Below are positions 11,318 to 24,490 of a DNA stretch of 64,000 nucleotides, one piece after another. A program made the translations under genes and the position numbers. Numbering within the stretch: the stretch's first letter is position 1; each line of letters starts with the position of its first letter. The DNA is from Antedon bifida. Lineage: Eukaryota; Echinodermata; Crinoidea; Comatulida; Antedonidae. The DNA lies in contig OY727098.1 in assembly GCA_963402885.1 (NCBI GenBank), forward strand, positions 15,300,717 through 15,364,716. Direction: 5' to 3'. The notes beneath the pieces were generated by a model. It made no database searches. It was not told the DNA's origin and saw nothing but the letters and a program-made list of their open reading frames with translations.

Positions 11318-13259
11318 AACACGAAATACTATGAATGCAGAACAAAGTGTATTTATGATACGATGGTCTGAAAGAAATCTGTCTCCCCGTGAGAGTAAGT
11401 TTGTAGGTGGAAGAAATTTATGAAAAAAGGAACAAACAATATATGCAAAATTTAAATGAAAATTAAATTAAATTTACCTTGAAGATTAGAACTTGAGCAC
11501 TACTCATTTTGTTCCTTCGACGTCATAGCTGACAACTACAGGCGAAACTTTGGTGGTGGTCAGATCATGTTTTAGCTATTCCAAGATGCTGTGTTTAATA
11601 ATGTTAATGAATAAGTTAAAAGGAATCGGATTGAACCACATGATGTAGGTATAGCGTACCTCTTTTGAAATCCGAAAAATATTTATTATCTTATCAATAT
11701 CTTTATTGATTAAACACACCATAGTCAAACATTTTAGCAGACAAATTAATTTGATATAACAACATAAAACCTTATCCAGAGAAACTGTCTCTAGGGAACT
11801 AAGCTCATGAGAATACTGTCATGGGGAACTATTTTCTGTGAGAGAGGGGTACTACAGGTGCAAAACCACTGGTTTCCGTTGACCATGTGAAGGTGCGTGA
11901 CATCCACCAGACCCACACTGAATTGAACTGGTGTTGAGAACATCACCCGTCCTCATAGACCGGATCAATTCTATTTTTATCATTTTTGAAAAATTTTTCT
12001 GTAACAAGTGTTGAATCATTACAATCAATTAAACTTTCAATTTTCTTGTACAGTAAATCCTTAATTTAACACTCAAAGATGACATATCAAGACTTCATGC
12101 TTGTTTTTTTTTAAATCATTGTCTCCTACTTTTATGTTTCTTTTTAGGGTAATGCTTATCAAAATCGTTTAATTTTCAGAGTATGCCTATTTAAGTATGT
12201 ATTTAACTTTTATAAGCTTATAAAGTTTAGGCCTAAACATAGGCTTATTGATGATCTCGATATTTCTGTGAACCTCTTTTTTTAAATCTTATCAAGTTTC
12301 TTAGTTGTTAGCTTAATATAGGCCTGTTGTGGCTTTAAAGAAATACATAAAGTAATAAGAAAGAGTTAAAATCTAGTTTAATTTAGAGCAATTTCAATAA
12401 GTTGTTGTTAAAATTAATATCTTTGTCTCGTTTTTAACAAAGAACACCATTAATGACACCATTAATTGAATGCAAAGCTCAAAAGGTGAGTGGTTAACAC
12501 GTTTCTAATCAAATCATGATTAGGGATCATTCAAAGGTGACAAAAGAATAAATGTCATGAATTAAAGGTGGAAATGGCTAAATGACACCCCAGTAGGAAA
12601 TGAACAATTGGAAGTGCCCGTTAATACGAAAGTCCAGGTCAATGATATGCATTGTCGCAGATCTGAGATTTTAAATTAAACAAGTAGCAGGAATGAACTA
12701 CAAAATAAGCTAAAACCAACAAGTGACCTTTTACAATCATGATAATGGGGAGTGGGTTACCAAGCAAATTAACGGTTTTTTTCTAAAGTCAATAAGAAAA
12801 TAAATGTTTGTATTTGCCTTCATTTTAATGTAGGTCGCGCCACTATATTATATTGTGTTAAATTTACTAATTTATATTATAATAAAATACATAGCGTATA
12901 CATAATTAATTAATTTGGCGAACGTGTGTTGTTGTGACCATGGTGTTATTACAACCAATGGTGTGACTCATGATGTAGTACCTCAACTTTTATTAGATCA
13001 TTGAGTTTACATAATATTGTTAATGAATCTCTCAATATAGACTGAGCGAGCGGGATGTGATGAGATGTTGATAAAAATAGACTGCTTTATAAGGAGATAC
13101 GACGTATCATCTACATACTCAGTCGTGTTCTTAAGCGCATGGCTTACACTTCCGCTTCTTTATTTTTTGACATACTGAAATTAAATTTATTTTAAGTCAA
13201 TAACACGTTTATGAACGACCTCATTATTGAAACAAATAGGCCTATTTGTTATATACCTG
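11318..13259. other. Noncoding, nothing recognised
   Basis: No exon, RNA gene or clear repeat is supported in this stretch. Short strings such as the AGGCCTA motif occur (for example at about 12230). Confidence 0.4.
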
Positions 13260-13290
13260 TAGATGATGGGCTATGCCCGAAACATGTCGT
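13260..13290 (+). ncRNA. Hammerhead-like motif of Penelope type
   Basis: The segment reads TAGATGA, then a stem-loop GGGC-TAT-GCCC, then GAAAC, AT and GTC. This is the arrangement of the minimal hammerhead ribozymes at the ends of Penelope-like elements, where the short stem III (ACATGT here) is self-complementary and can pair between two copies. The first core block differs from the consensus CTGATGA, so self-cleavage is not expected. It is followed by an AATAAAC string but no coding part of an element. Confidence 0.5.
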
Positions 13291-13534
13291 AAAAATAAAC
13301 TTATATTGAGGCAGTTTTAACTTATTTGATCTTGATTTTTTTCTATATCCTGCCTATGCAGCTCTTTGGTTTATGTATATATATATATATATATCTACCC
13401 ATAGGGAGAAAATCTTTTTTTTCGCCTTAAGGATAGTATTTTTTCCCCTTAAGGAAGGACTTGTTTTGTTCTTACCTAACCTTTTGTCTATGTTTCTCCT
13501 TAAGTCACTTATAGGCTTATATGTATATATATAT

Positions 13535-13610
13535 CTGCTAATTTTTCTGGCTGTTTTACTTTATCGTTTTGATTTAGCTTTTCGCTTTTTTTTGTATCTC
13601 TATTGAGATC
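13535..13610 (+). repeat. Dispersed repeat R1, second copy (body only)
   Basis: From CTGCTAATTTTTCTGGCTGT to TATTGAGATC this matches the body of the repeat at 8082-8170 (other strand) and at 24173-24260. The hammerhead-like head is absent and (TA)n tracts flank it (13376-13393, about 13524-13533 and 13664-13678). Confidence 0.65.
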
Positions 13611-14070
13611 CAGCCACTGATACCCACAGCATTATCTTTTTTTTCAGTAATTTACCTTTGGATTTATATATATATATATTTTCTTTACATGCTTTTCAAT
13701 TTCGTTATCGGCTATGTTGCGTCGTTTGCACATGTATCACTTTTATATACTTTATTAATTTCATAGGCCTAAGTGATCTTTAAACATAGCACATTGTAAT
13801 TCATAGACGAGGAAGGAAGATGGATTCAATAAATTGACATTTTCCCAGTAGGCCTAAACCCGGATACCTCTGGGTGGTGAACCAAGATCATATATCAGGA
13901 AATTCCCAGAGGATCGAATGTGCGGGTGTGACGAGATAAATCGAAATGGATTGTGAAAAAACCCATAGGCATGGAATGTAAAGTAAAAATAAATTATTGT
14001 TTATTATAATTATTTATTATTTGGTGGTTCCGGACAATAGCTAGGCCTACTGTATTATGTTTCGGACACT

Positions 14071-14556
14071 AAGTTGAAAAAATATACGTTCTTCTAGCCG
14101 TCTACACGGTCACGTTCAGATGAGTTGCATTGTTTTATGCCAGTAGCCCGTATATCATTAATATTAATATATTTTATTATGGTTATTCATGAAAATGTTC
14201 TGCCGCAGGAAGACCAGGTGTATTAAGATAAATCGTCTACACGGTCCGACGTTCAGATGAGTTGCATTGTTTTATGCCAGTAGCCCGTATATCATTAATA
14301 TTAATATATTTTATTATGGTTATTCATGAAAATGTTCTGCCACAGGAAGACCAGGTGTATTAAGATGAATGGAACGTAAATGTTCTACAAAGAAATCATT
14401 TACGTTCCATTTATCTTAATACACCCGGTCTTCCTGTGGCAGAACATTTTCATGATAACCATAATATATAATAGATACTGGTTACTGGCATAAAACAATG
14501 CAACTCATCCTGAACGTGACCGTAGACGACTAGAAGAACGTATAATTTTTCAACTT
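14071..14556. mobile_element. Fold-back element with one duplicated arm
   Basis: The outer ends AAGTTGAAAAAATATACGTT (14071-) and its inverse (ending CAACTT at 14556) bracket long inverted arms that include CAGATGAGTTGCATTG and AACATTTTCATGATAACC. The left arm is present twice as a 135-bp tandem duplication (units starting at CGTCTACACGGT at 14099 and 14234). The right arm is single. A spacer around 14370-14395 forms the tip, flanked by AACGTAAATG/CATTTACGTT. There is no coding content. It is a non-autonomous fold-back or MITE; I see no clear target duplication. Confidence 0.8.
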
Positions 14557-14654
14557 GGAACTCTCAAACCCAATGGACTTAAAATCATTTAGGAATTGAG
14601 TACTATATCTTGTCTATCTGATTGTAGGCTAGGCCTAGTATAGTAATTCTGTAT

Positions 14655-14702
14655 AGCTACGTTCACATCAAGCCCGGATTCGGGCTTGATGTGAACGTAG
14701 CT
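14655..14702. repeat. Perfect 22-bp-arm hairpin
   Basis: Two 22-nt arms (14655-14676 beginning AGCTACGTTC, and 14681-14702) are exact reverse complements around a 4-nt loop GATT. It may be the fused ends of a MITE that lost its interior. The flanks are CTAG- and CTACTA-rich low-complexity DNA up to about 14960. Confidence 0.9.
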
Positions 14703-14970
14703 TTAGCCTACTACTACTAGTAGTACTCTAGGCGTCTGTCTAGCTAGTACTAGTACTAATTACTACTAGTAGTAGGCTACTACGTGACTAGCCTAGGCCT
14801 ACTACTACTCAACTAGTTAGTTAAGGCTAGGCTTCTAGGTATCTACGGTGTGTAGTATCTAAAACTACTACTGTACTACTACTGTAACTAGGTTAGGCGT
14901 ACTCGTCTACAAACATTGAGTAGGGCTGCATCCTACGTACTAACTAGTGTCGTAGGACATTATATTTTTA
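14703..14970. repeat. CTA/CTAG-rich low-complexity tract
   Basis: Repeated ACTAGTAGTA, CTACTACT and CTAGGCCTA strings make this block highly self-similar on both strands. Nothing coding is seen. Confidence 0.6.
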
Positions 14971-15090
14971 TAGGCCTAACTCAGTGAAAACATTTTTAAA
15001 CATCGGCGCGTTTCTTTTGGCGGGCTATATCGTCGTAGATAATGAACTGCAACAATGGTGTATCGAATAAATTTCCAGACTACCACGCGA

Positions 15091-15163
15091 GCCCGGTTAG
15101 CTCAGTCGGTAGAGCATCAGACTTTTAATCTGAGGGTCAAGGGTTCAAGTCCCTTATCGGGCG
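15091..15163 (+). tRNA. tRNA-Lys (anticodon TTT)
   Basis: A full cloverleaf can be drawn. The acceptor stem is GCCCGGT with ATCGGGC (15156-15162, one G-U pair). The D arm is AGCTCAGTCGGTAGAGC, the anticodon stem TCAGA/TCTGA with loop CTTTTAA (anticodon TTT), and the T arm AAGGG-TTCAAGT-CCCTT. The discriminator is G and no CCA is encoded, as is normal in eukaryotes. U33 is present and there is no intron. An 8-T run at 15170-15177 is a good RNA polymerase III terminator, so the gene looks functional. Confidence 0.95.
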
Positions 15164-15169
15164 AGTTAA

Positions 15170-15177
15170 TTTTTTTT
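15170..15177 (+). terminator. Pol III terminator of tRNA-Lys
   Basis: A run of eight T starts seven bases after the tRNA 3' end, which is ample for RNA polymerase III termination. Confidence 0.85.
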
Positions 15178-15837
15178 CATTTTTTAAATATCGAAAAATA
15201 TAAAATAATATATTTTTACCAAATTATACTAGCTAAAATGCACTTCTGATATTTTTAAAACATTTTCTTTTAAAATTCAAACATTACAAATGTGTGTGAA
15301 CACGGTTCATACAGCTGAGGCTGAATGCATCATTACCGTAATACTGCACTACTGGACTAAATGCAGTATAGTATGGTATACATTACCAGTTTTGTTAAAT
15401 TGCCTATTAAATCTGTCGTTGGAATAGTAATTATTAGTTAAATTTTATTCATGTCAGTTAATTTGTTTTAAAAATACTTTGTGTTATTTTCGGTGTTTTT
15501 TAAGCCCTCAAAAGTAACGTCGGTGATTCAGATAATTAACCCATAATTTGTCAGTACCATAGAGGAAAATCAGTTATTTTCCTAATCGAAAGTCTACATA
15601 AGTAAGTACTAAAACCTTAGTATTTCCTTAAGCTGTTAGGCCTAAAAGGTGACTTGCATTTGTGTGAACTGTCAAAAATCCCATCCGACGTCAATAAAAC
15701 ATTAAAGTACTTTTAATAAGATTTCCAGAAAAAATAAAAGAATTAAACAAGGAATCAATACAGCTATCAATACAGAGTAGGCCTATTTGTATTGTACTAA
15801 TGAAATAATAGACCTACCACCTCACATGAAAGTCATG
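15178..15837. other. Noncoding, nothing recognised
   Basis: AT-rich intergenic DNA without an exon or RNA gene I can support. Confidence 0.4.
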
Positions 15838-15900
15838 GATTCAGATTCAGATTCAGATAACATTTATTCAGATAATAATGAATGAACATATACAAAATAG
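15838..15900 (-). mobile_element. LINE/SINE-like 3' tail with (GATTCA)n
   Basis: On the minus strand the sequence reads TGAATAAATGTTATCTGAAT followed by a (CTGAAT)n run, the kind of short tandem tail that ends many non-LTR retroelements. No coding part is recognised upstream (to its right), so the extent is uncertain. Confidence 0.45.
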
Positions 15901-18900
15901 AAAAAAGATATTAAAGTGAACATAGATAAATCAGTAATTGGTAGTCATTATTATCATGGATTCCTTCTAGAAGTTTAAAACTTGTCTCGCAGGGATAAGT
16001 TTCTGATGCCTGGAGCATAGCCGAAAAATGAACTTTGTTTAGAGTAGTTAATTGAGGGTCAAAACTTGAAGGGTAGATGGCTAATGTATGCACTGTAAAT
16101 CATCAAATTATCATTATGATAAGATTTTAGTCTCTATATTAATATTGACATAAGTGTGTATCTGGTACGGTACGTGACAGTACGTAACAATGCAGGCTGC
16201 GGTATACCTAACTGTATTCAAGCCGTTTATACAACAAAAGAAAGGATTTACATTCTTCGTATTGTTTGAGTTTCGCCTCATTACCACTTAATTCTAACCG
16301 TATTGGCATTAAACACAATTAAACCAAATACCTTGATTTCCGTTTTCTCAATGACTGGGTTCTAGGTTTGATCTGCTGCATTTCAGGTACTTATGGGTCA
16401 CCACATAGAGACGATCGACAAGGCTTAAATTCTGTTTGTAAAACGATAATTTTGTTTTTGCAAATCCTATACTTTGTCTATTAATAGACGGTACAGATGT
16501 AGATATTTTTACAGATTTAATTTTTCTTATAGACATATCATATATATCCTTATAATGAATTAATTGTTTAATAATGTACTGGTAAATCTTAAATAAAAAA
16601 AATATTCTTCTGCTGAGAACGTATGGTCTACAGTATTCACACCCTTCCTTTATGTACCACCCACCATGGTCCATTGATATCTCAAAACATAGCCCTACCC
16701 TCCCTATCCCTTATCCTGCCCATCTCCCCCCCCCCCCCCACTCAAAAATACTCCGAAACCAATGGAACCAACCAGTCGAAAGCAAACTTATTAGTCTCTT
16801 ATAGAGTGATCACGTTAAACATGGAGGAAAGTAACTTATTTATCCATGTGTCAACCGATTCCAAATCGATGATATTGGGGAAGGGGGTGAGACTGCGGCA
16901 ATGAAGTCCTAGATGTGATACAAACCCTCTGGATCCGCATGTGATTTAACTTTAACTAATTAAAGTTGGCCTAGTCATGAGGTTTGTCTTCTCAGAACGC
17001 TTTGAGTTGAATGTGTGCTCTCATTGTTCACGTAATAATAAATCCCTAGTTCAGAATTAGCAGTTATTTATAATGAAATATCAGCTATTGGAAAATCCTG
17101 CAAGTAACGGAATGAGTCAGTTATACAGTCAATGGAGACGTACCATAGGTGCCAACAGCTCTTGTACTGTATATTGAAAATGAGTCACAACACTAATGTT
17201 GTGGAAATATTCCATCTTATGTGATGGGAATAATGCCAATATTCACAAAATGTGTTAATGGGTTACCGGTACATAATGCCAGTTGTTTCTTTGCGTGTTA
17301 TTGGTGTACGTTGATCTGGCGACTTAATTGGCACACTCAAATTTATATATTATATATGTTGTTTTAATTGGTTCTGAAATAGATAAATAAAACTGCTGTT
17401 TTATTTGAAGGAATTATTTAAGCTGATATGTATAAGAGTCGTTAATTTGGTTTCGCCCAATCGAAATATCATGATTGCAGATACTGCGGTTTTTATGCAA
17501 ATGATTTGATTTCAAATTTCCTCAGCACGTCTAGTTAGACATAATATTTTCAATTTTGTAAAAGTGACTATTCATTTCTATCTTTGAAAGAAAGTGAATG
17601 CTTATGCTTGATTAATTGACTGATTGATAAGCCTTTAATCGGTAAAACCCTCCGCAGATATTAATTTAGAAATGGCACGGGCCTTTTCTTTATAAGAACA
17701 CGCTTAATGTACATGGCAGTTCAAAGTCAAGTTCGATAAAATGTGTAATTGTCTAAAATAATTTTAATTAACATGTTGCAAGTAATCACCAGTTCCCGAC
17801 TTCCTTTTTAAAAAAATAATAAAATTGAGAATTTACTAATGGAAGTCGGCAATATTTTAACACGTCAACAAGTAGACAAAAGAAAACTCATAAATAAAAA
17901 TCCTAATATTTAGTTATCTCTCAATTGATGGGTAATTACAGTAATTGAAATAGTGTCATGTACGGATGGGCTTCATTATTTATAGACAGATCCGATTTTA
18001 GGCCTATACATAAATGTACCAATTCGGTAGTAACCACAATTTTGCGGCGATTATGGTGTAGTGTCTGATCTCACCGCCAGGAGCCAGGGAGCTAAACAAT
18101 AGTTTGAGATTAGGGAAATTGTTTGGTTATTTGATCAATATTGCTAATTAAACCATTTCCATGATCAAGTTTTGCTGTTGCTCAGCAGTTTTTCTTCTTC
18201 TTTAATGGCATAACACATTCTATACAGTATTAAATTATAGGAAAATTCTGCACTGTATATACCCTTAATGTGACGCTATGTTGTACGTGACACTGTATTA
18301 CAGAATTTGCTTATACATTACTAGGCCATCGATAGAGTACCGAGTCGAATATTGGGACTTTATTATGACATTTGTAATAGCGTATTAGTGAAATGGGACG
18401 TGAAAGAACGTCTCTTTAGGGACGTGAGCTTAAATTCAAACCAAAGATATTAGGGAATAAGGTTTGGTATACGGTCTAATAAAAAATAGGCCTATATCAA
18501 TTAACTGGAGAATGATATGTTTCAACAATTAGTTGAGATTAGTTATTTAAAAGCAACAAAAATGGTAAAAACACGATGAAATGATTAACACAACATACGA
18601 TACTTAGTCACTTAGAACACAATTAAGAAAATATTTAAATATTTTTGTTCAGAGAAGAATTACAAGTGCACTATTTTATGATGGTATAATCGTGAATTAA
18701 ATATCCTCATCATCAAGGTTATTTATATTTGTATTCAGTGAGTAATGATAACGACTATTTATCGGATTTGTTTTTAATAATTATTTCATGACTTTGCAGT
18801 CTATATAATATAACGATTATTTTTCTTTGGCCTAAAAAGGTGATTTTGACAGTGCGTAGGCACGTGAGTGAATGACAAACAAACAACAATACACAGGTAC

Positions 18901-19260
18901 CTAGCTACATCGTACCTGTCAAAATCGTATGATTATCAAACAGGAAATACTTTTGTTTTATTGCCTTCGTCAAATTAATAGAGATAATTTGCAAATAAAC
19001 GATATAACTATAAAATGTACACTATGTGATTATTATCATCATAATCATAATTATCACTAATGGTGTACCGCAAACTTTATATCAACATTTGATTTCGCCA
19101 TGCAAACCTTCAAACAATACATAATTATCACGTAATTGGCTAAATTCAGGCCCTACGGAACATAATAGGGAACTATACTGAATATACGGAACTATACTGA
19201 ACATAATATGCCGAACTATGCGGAACATTCTAGAACACTAGTATAATTTTGTTCCTACAA
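15901..19260. other. Intergenic DNA upstream of the KLF gene
   Basis: No gene is supported. The 108-codon minus frame at 16348-16674 has no recognised motif. There is a run of 14 C at about 16726-16739. A small inverted repeat (GATTTTGACAG at 18842-18852 and its inverse at 18916-18926) may be the ends of an 85-bp MITE. Confidence 0.4.
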
Positions 19261-19314
19261 TTTTTAAGAATAGTACCTTCTGATGCAATATATATATAAT
19301 ATAGTACCTTAACT

Positions 19315-19388
19315 TGCATTGATGAAGGGCTAGTGTTGCCCGAAAGCTCTACTTACTTTTCTGGCAACACTAGCCCTCCATTAGTGCA
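19315..19388. repeat. Fold-back of the R1 hammerhead-like head
   Basis: The string TGCATTGATGAAGGGCTAGT (19315-) and its inverted partner ending ATTAGTGCA (19388) face each other around a 22-nt centre, so the R1 head is present twice in opposite orientation. The left copy also has GAAA in the hammerhead position. (TA)n tracts flank both sides (19288-19298, 19388-19402, 19438-19456, 19490-19502). Confidence 0.6.
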
Positions 19389-20011
19389 TATATATATATA
19401 TAATATATCCTAACGGTCTGATAACTTCAACCTGAATATATATATATATATATATAAATCCAAAGGCAAATTACTGAAAAAATGACAATATATATATATA
19501 TATTTAAAAAATAATAATTTTAGACCTAAACTGTTAGTTAAAATATTTGCATAAGCCCAATGGTGGATGTCAACAGTCGAATTTTAGCCCGATATTAAAA
19601 AATACAAACTTCAACACTTTATTTCATCAATAAAAATCGCATATTTTTAGTCTGAATAAATATTAGTAGCACTATATTTATATAAAAAATAAAAATTGAG
19701 ATATATTAATAGTAATTATATGCGCGGATAAAGTACAAACAACAATTGATAAATAAATAACATTTATAATATTATATTAAATTTAATATTATTCCTTATT
19801 GTAATTATGTAATAAGCTTAATCATATTTTATTTTGATAGCGTTTTAAAGTTTTTTCCTAGCTCATAAGATTGTGTTGTTATCGTATTTAACAAAATGAA
19901 ATCCTTCCTATAAATCAACAGACTGCTGCAGCTTGAGATCCGAACATCCCCGACAGTTCCATTCGATCGAATGGTATGTGAGTCACGAACACACTCCGCT
20001 TATATAGCCGG

Positions 20012-20381
20012 TTAAAAATAGACGGAAGGACCCGGCTGATAAATAGAAAATTACCATATTTTTCTTTTCCACTAGACTGAACTAGCGGCGACCTCTATCC
20101 GTGAACCCTCGTCAGACTTAACCAGCTTACGTCATTACTTCATTTCTAAATGAATCGGAAATCGTTTGTAAACACTGCTTTTGTTACACTTTTGTTATGC
20201 CAATGTTTATTCATGTATATTCAATATCGTCATAGCAACAGCAATTTGCCGCGTCAGCTCAGGATACTCCGAGAGCAGAAGTACTATGAGAGCTAACAGC
20301 AGAATATCTTCGGGTTTATATACCATCTAAATATAGCACTCGAATCTCATTGGCTAACGCTACCAGATCGACCATGATTGG
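20012..20381 (+). promoter_or_regulatory. Candidate KLF promoter region
   Basis: Upstream of the KLF start codon are two matches to the MEF2 consensus YTAWWWWTAR: TTAAAAATAG at 20012-20021 and CTAAATATAG at 20327-20336. There is a TATA-like TTTATATA at 20315-20322, and two inverted CCAAT boxes (ATTGG at 20349-20353 and 20377-20381). The start site is not determinable from sequence. In vertebrates KLF2 and KLF4 are induced through MEF2 downstream of ERK5, so the MEF2 matches are suggestive, but in DNA this AT-rich such matches also arise by chance every few kilobases. Confidence 0.4.
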
Positions 20382-20511
20382 TCGATGGTTTATGAGTACA
20401 GTATGGCTATAACTACTGTCCAACATGTTTTGAACACATTGATCACGATTTCTCATGAGTTTACCTCTTTGAATCTAATATTTTTACAATTTCTAGCAAA
20501 TAAAACAAAAA

Positions 20512-22163
<1,652 letters not shown>

Positions 22164-23120
22164 ACATTTTATGCAACTCAGACATAAGTCTGAAAGCGTT
22201 TCATTTTAACCTATTTTGGCACTTTTAACTAAAGTCACTTGTGACATTATAAATGTTAAAGATGTAATGCCTTTTGTGCAAACATTAGTTGCCATAGGTG
22301 TCGTGTTACACGCACAAAAACGACGAAATTAAATGCCTCTGCCAACTGACCAGACCTGTTGCAGGGCTTGGGTGACGGCAAGATGAGGTCCATAGGTGCT
22401 ATTCGTTGCGTTAATTAAACATTAAAAATCAAGCATAATTTTAAAAATGTTTGCCAATTTTAATTAAACTTTGAGTAGGCCTACAATGTTCCAGTGAACT
22501 ATTTGTATGTGTTTGATCAATTGCTAAGGATTGTGTTTTAACATCGTAATGTATTGTGATAGTATCATTTAGGTGGAACAATTTTGAATTTAAGGAGGTG
22601 CTTTAAGCACGTGTACACACATTTAACACCGTGTAAAGTTTTTATAACTCGTTTTCCTAAGGGAAGTTTAAACATAAAGTCGACAAAATCGGTTGCGGTT
22701 TTGCTTAATAGATGATCGTGGGTTAGGTATTAACTCGTAGTTTATTTAGCAACGTAGACTTGTATGTAGAATAATGTGCAATCGTATTGGGGTAGGTGTT
22801 TTGATAATGTTTTAATCTAAAATCACCGGGCTGGTCCCCTCGCCGAGTTGGCACAACTCAATTACCGAATCTTCCGGATTAAAACTCGTTTGAAATAAAT
22901 TTAAATATTAAATGAATTCCTTGTAAATAGAAAGAATTTTATATTAACGTGCTATTATCTGCACAATTATTTTTATATGTTTCGATAAAGTACTTATAAT
23001 ATTAATGTTTCATGATTGCACTCGCAAATATTAATTTGTTGCATTTTGTGAATTTATGTTTTATTCTTTATATTTGTGGTTTTCTGTGGTTTACAAACGA
23101 TAAACAACGATAAATAAATA
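22164..23120 (+). other. KLF 3' UTR with polyadenylation signals
   Basis: No coding frame follows the stop. AATAAA occurs at 22894-22899 and again at 23113-23118/23117-23122, giving a 3' UTR of about 0.75 to 1 kb. Which is used cannot be told. Confidence 0.5.
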
Positions 23121-23122
23121 AA

Positions 23123-24172
23123 ACAAAACAAAAAATAAGTTAATGTTTTCTTAAATTTATTTCAGTATATTATTAATTAAATGTGAGCAATGAGAGGTGA
23201 AAGAATGCGTTGTGAAATACTGTATTGACTTTCAACGTTTGACGATGACTTTGAAAAAATATAGGGCCTATAGGCCTATTATATTTTTGCTGTAGCTTGT
23301 ATGAAGGAAAACCCAAATTGATGTGTTTTCCACAATCGTGCAACCAAAATCTGTCTATTATAGGCCCTAACCTTAACAATGTCAAAACTATTAATATTAA
23401 TCGTGTGATTTACCACAAAAATCAGGTGACTTATTAAATATCCATTAAAAAAATCTCGCAAAGTTTTCTGATTGAACAAAAACGTTTTCCTTCATGGTAT
23501 CGATTAACAGGGAAAACACAATAATATATAAAGTAGGCCTGCTGTAATTTTACCAAATGATTGGTCAAAAAAAACCCCCGATTTCCCGTGATTTCCAGGT
23601 ACAACTATGATAATAGGCCTAACCATAAGGAGTTACGTGGTGGTATCTCATTTTTACTTGGAAATTAGGACAAACGGGATGCAGAGGTGTAAGGAAACTG
23701 AATGAAAATAGACTCATATTTCAGGCAAATATCACGGTTATCACATTTTGATTTTTGATTGTTTTAGGGAGCACTGATTAGGCCTAATAGTAATACACTG
23801 TATGGGGTTCAGGGTCCATAAGAACGGTACCTGGACCACAACGCTAATAAATACCGGAAGTTATCAATAGATAAGACAGGTGTTATAATCCATCGGAAAC
23901 GCTCTAATCTTTCCATAGGCCTACTATTTTTTTTTCTTGGAAAACCATGTTTTGTTAATATCTCCATGTAGGCCTGCATGACTATTCATTAATAATACAT
24001 AATAATTCTGTATATATTATTTATTTAGGTTAATTTTTTGTTTTATTTTTGCCTAAAAAGGATATATAAAAATACAAAAAAAATAAGGAACAAAAAAAAA
24101 ACACCCAGACAAAAAAACACCACCAGGTAGAGACAGAATTACTAAAAAGTGAACCTAATCATATATATATAT
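23123..24172. other. Intergenic, AGGCCTA-rich
   Basis: No gene is supported. The AGGCCTA/GGCCTATA motif is particularly dense (about 23267, 23275, 23540, 23615, 23782, 23918, 23971). Confidence 0.4.
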
Positions 24173-24260
24173 GAAAGGGCTAGCTCTGCTAATTTTTCTG
24201 GCTGTTCTACTTTTTACGTTTTGATTTAGCTTTTCGATTTTTTTTTGTATCGCCATTTCT
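24173..24260 (+). repeat. Dispersed repeat R1, third copy
   Basis: It matches the other copies from GGGCTAG...CTCTGCTAATTTTTCTGG to the run TTTTTTTGTATC. The part that would hold the hammerhead stem II and GAAA is missing here through a short internal deletion. Confidence 0.65.
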
Positions 24261-24292
24261 CCAGAGTGAAAATCTGTGATAATACCATATAT

Positions 24293-24364
24293 GGCTCTGT
24301 GGTCTAGTAGTATGATACTCGCCCTGTAAGTGAGAGGTTGCAGGTTCGAATCCCGCCAGAGACA
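24293..24364 (+). tRNA. tRNA-like locus, probably degenerate
   Basis: The body (TGGTCTAGTAGTATGATACTCGC... and B box GGTTCGAATCC) is clearly tRNA-derived and resembles the eukaryotic tRNA-Pro body. The best anticodon stem is CTCGC/GTGAG with loop CCTGTAA, nominal anticodon TGT (Thr). The acceptor stem GGCTCTG/CAGAGAC has one mismatch, the T stem GCAGG/CCCGC has one, and position 33 would be C in place of the near-universal U. A T6 run follows at about 24365. These faults suggest a pseudogene or SINE head; a functional but unusual tRNA is less likely. Confidence 0.6.
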
Positions 24365-24490
24365 TTTTTTCATACAACTAAAAAATACGGAACTTTCGCC
24401 AATGAGCTATCTCGACGCGATTATGAGATCATGTTCCGAATATGAGCACTGTTTCTATAATTTACAGTATGATTTATATATATATATATA

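Noticed and set aside
15055-15249. Open frame with LAQSVEHQTFN
   Set aside because: This is a translation of the tRNA-Lys gene, a well-known false protein.
16348-16674. 108-codon minus-strand frame
   Set aside because: No motif, no supporting splice context and AT-rich composition like its flanks; probably chance.
24155-24373. Minus-strand open frame with WRDSNLQPLTYRAS
   Set aside because: This is the reverse translation of the tRNA-like locus.
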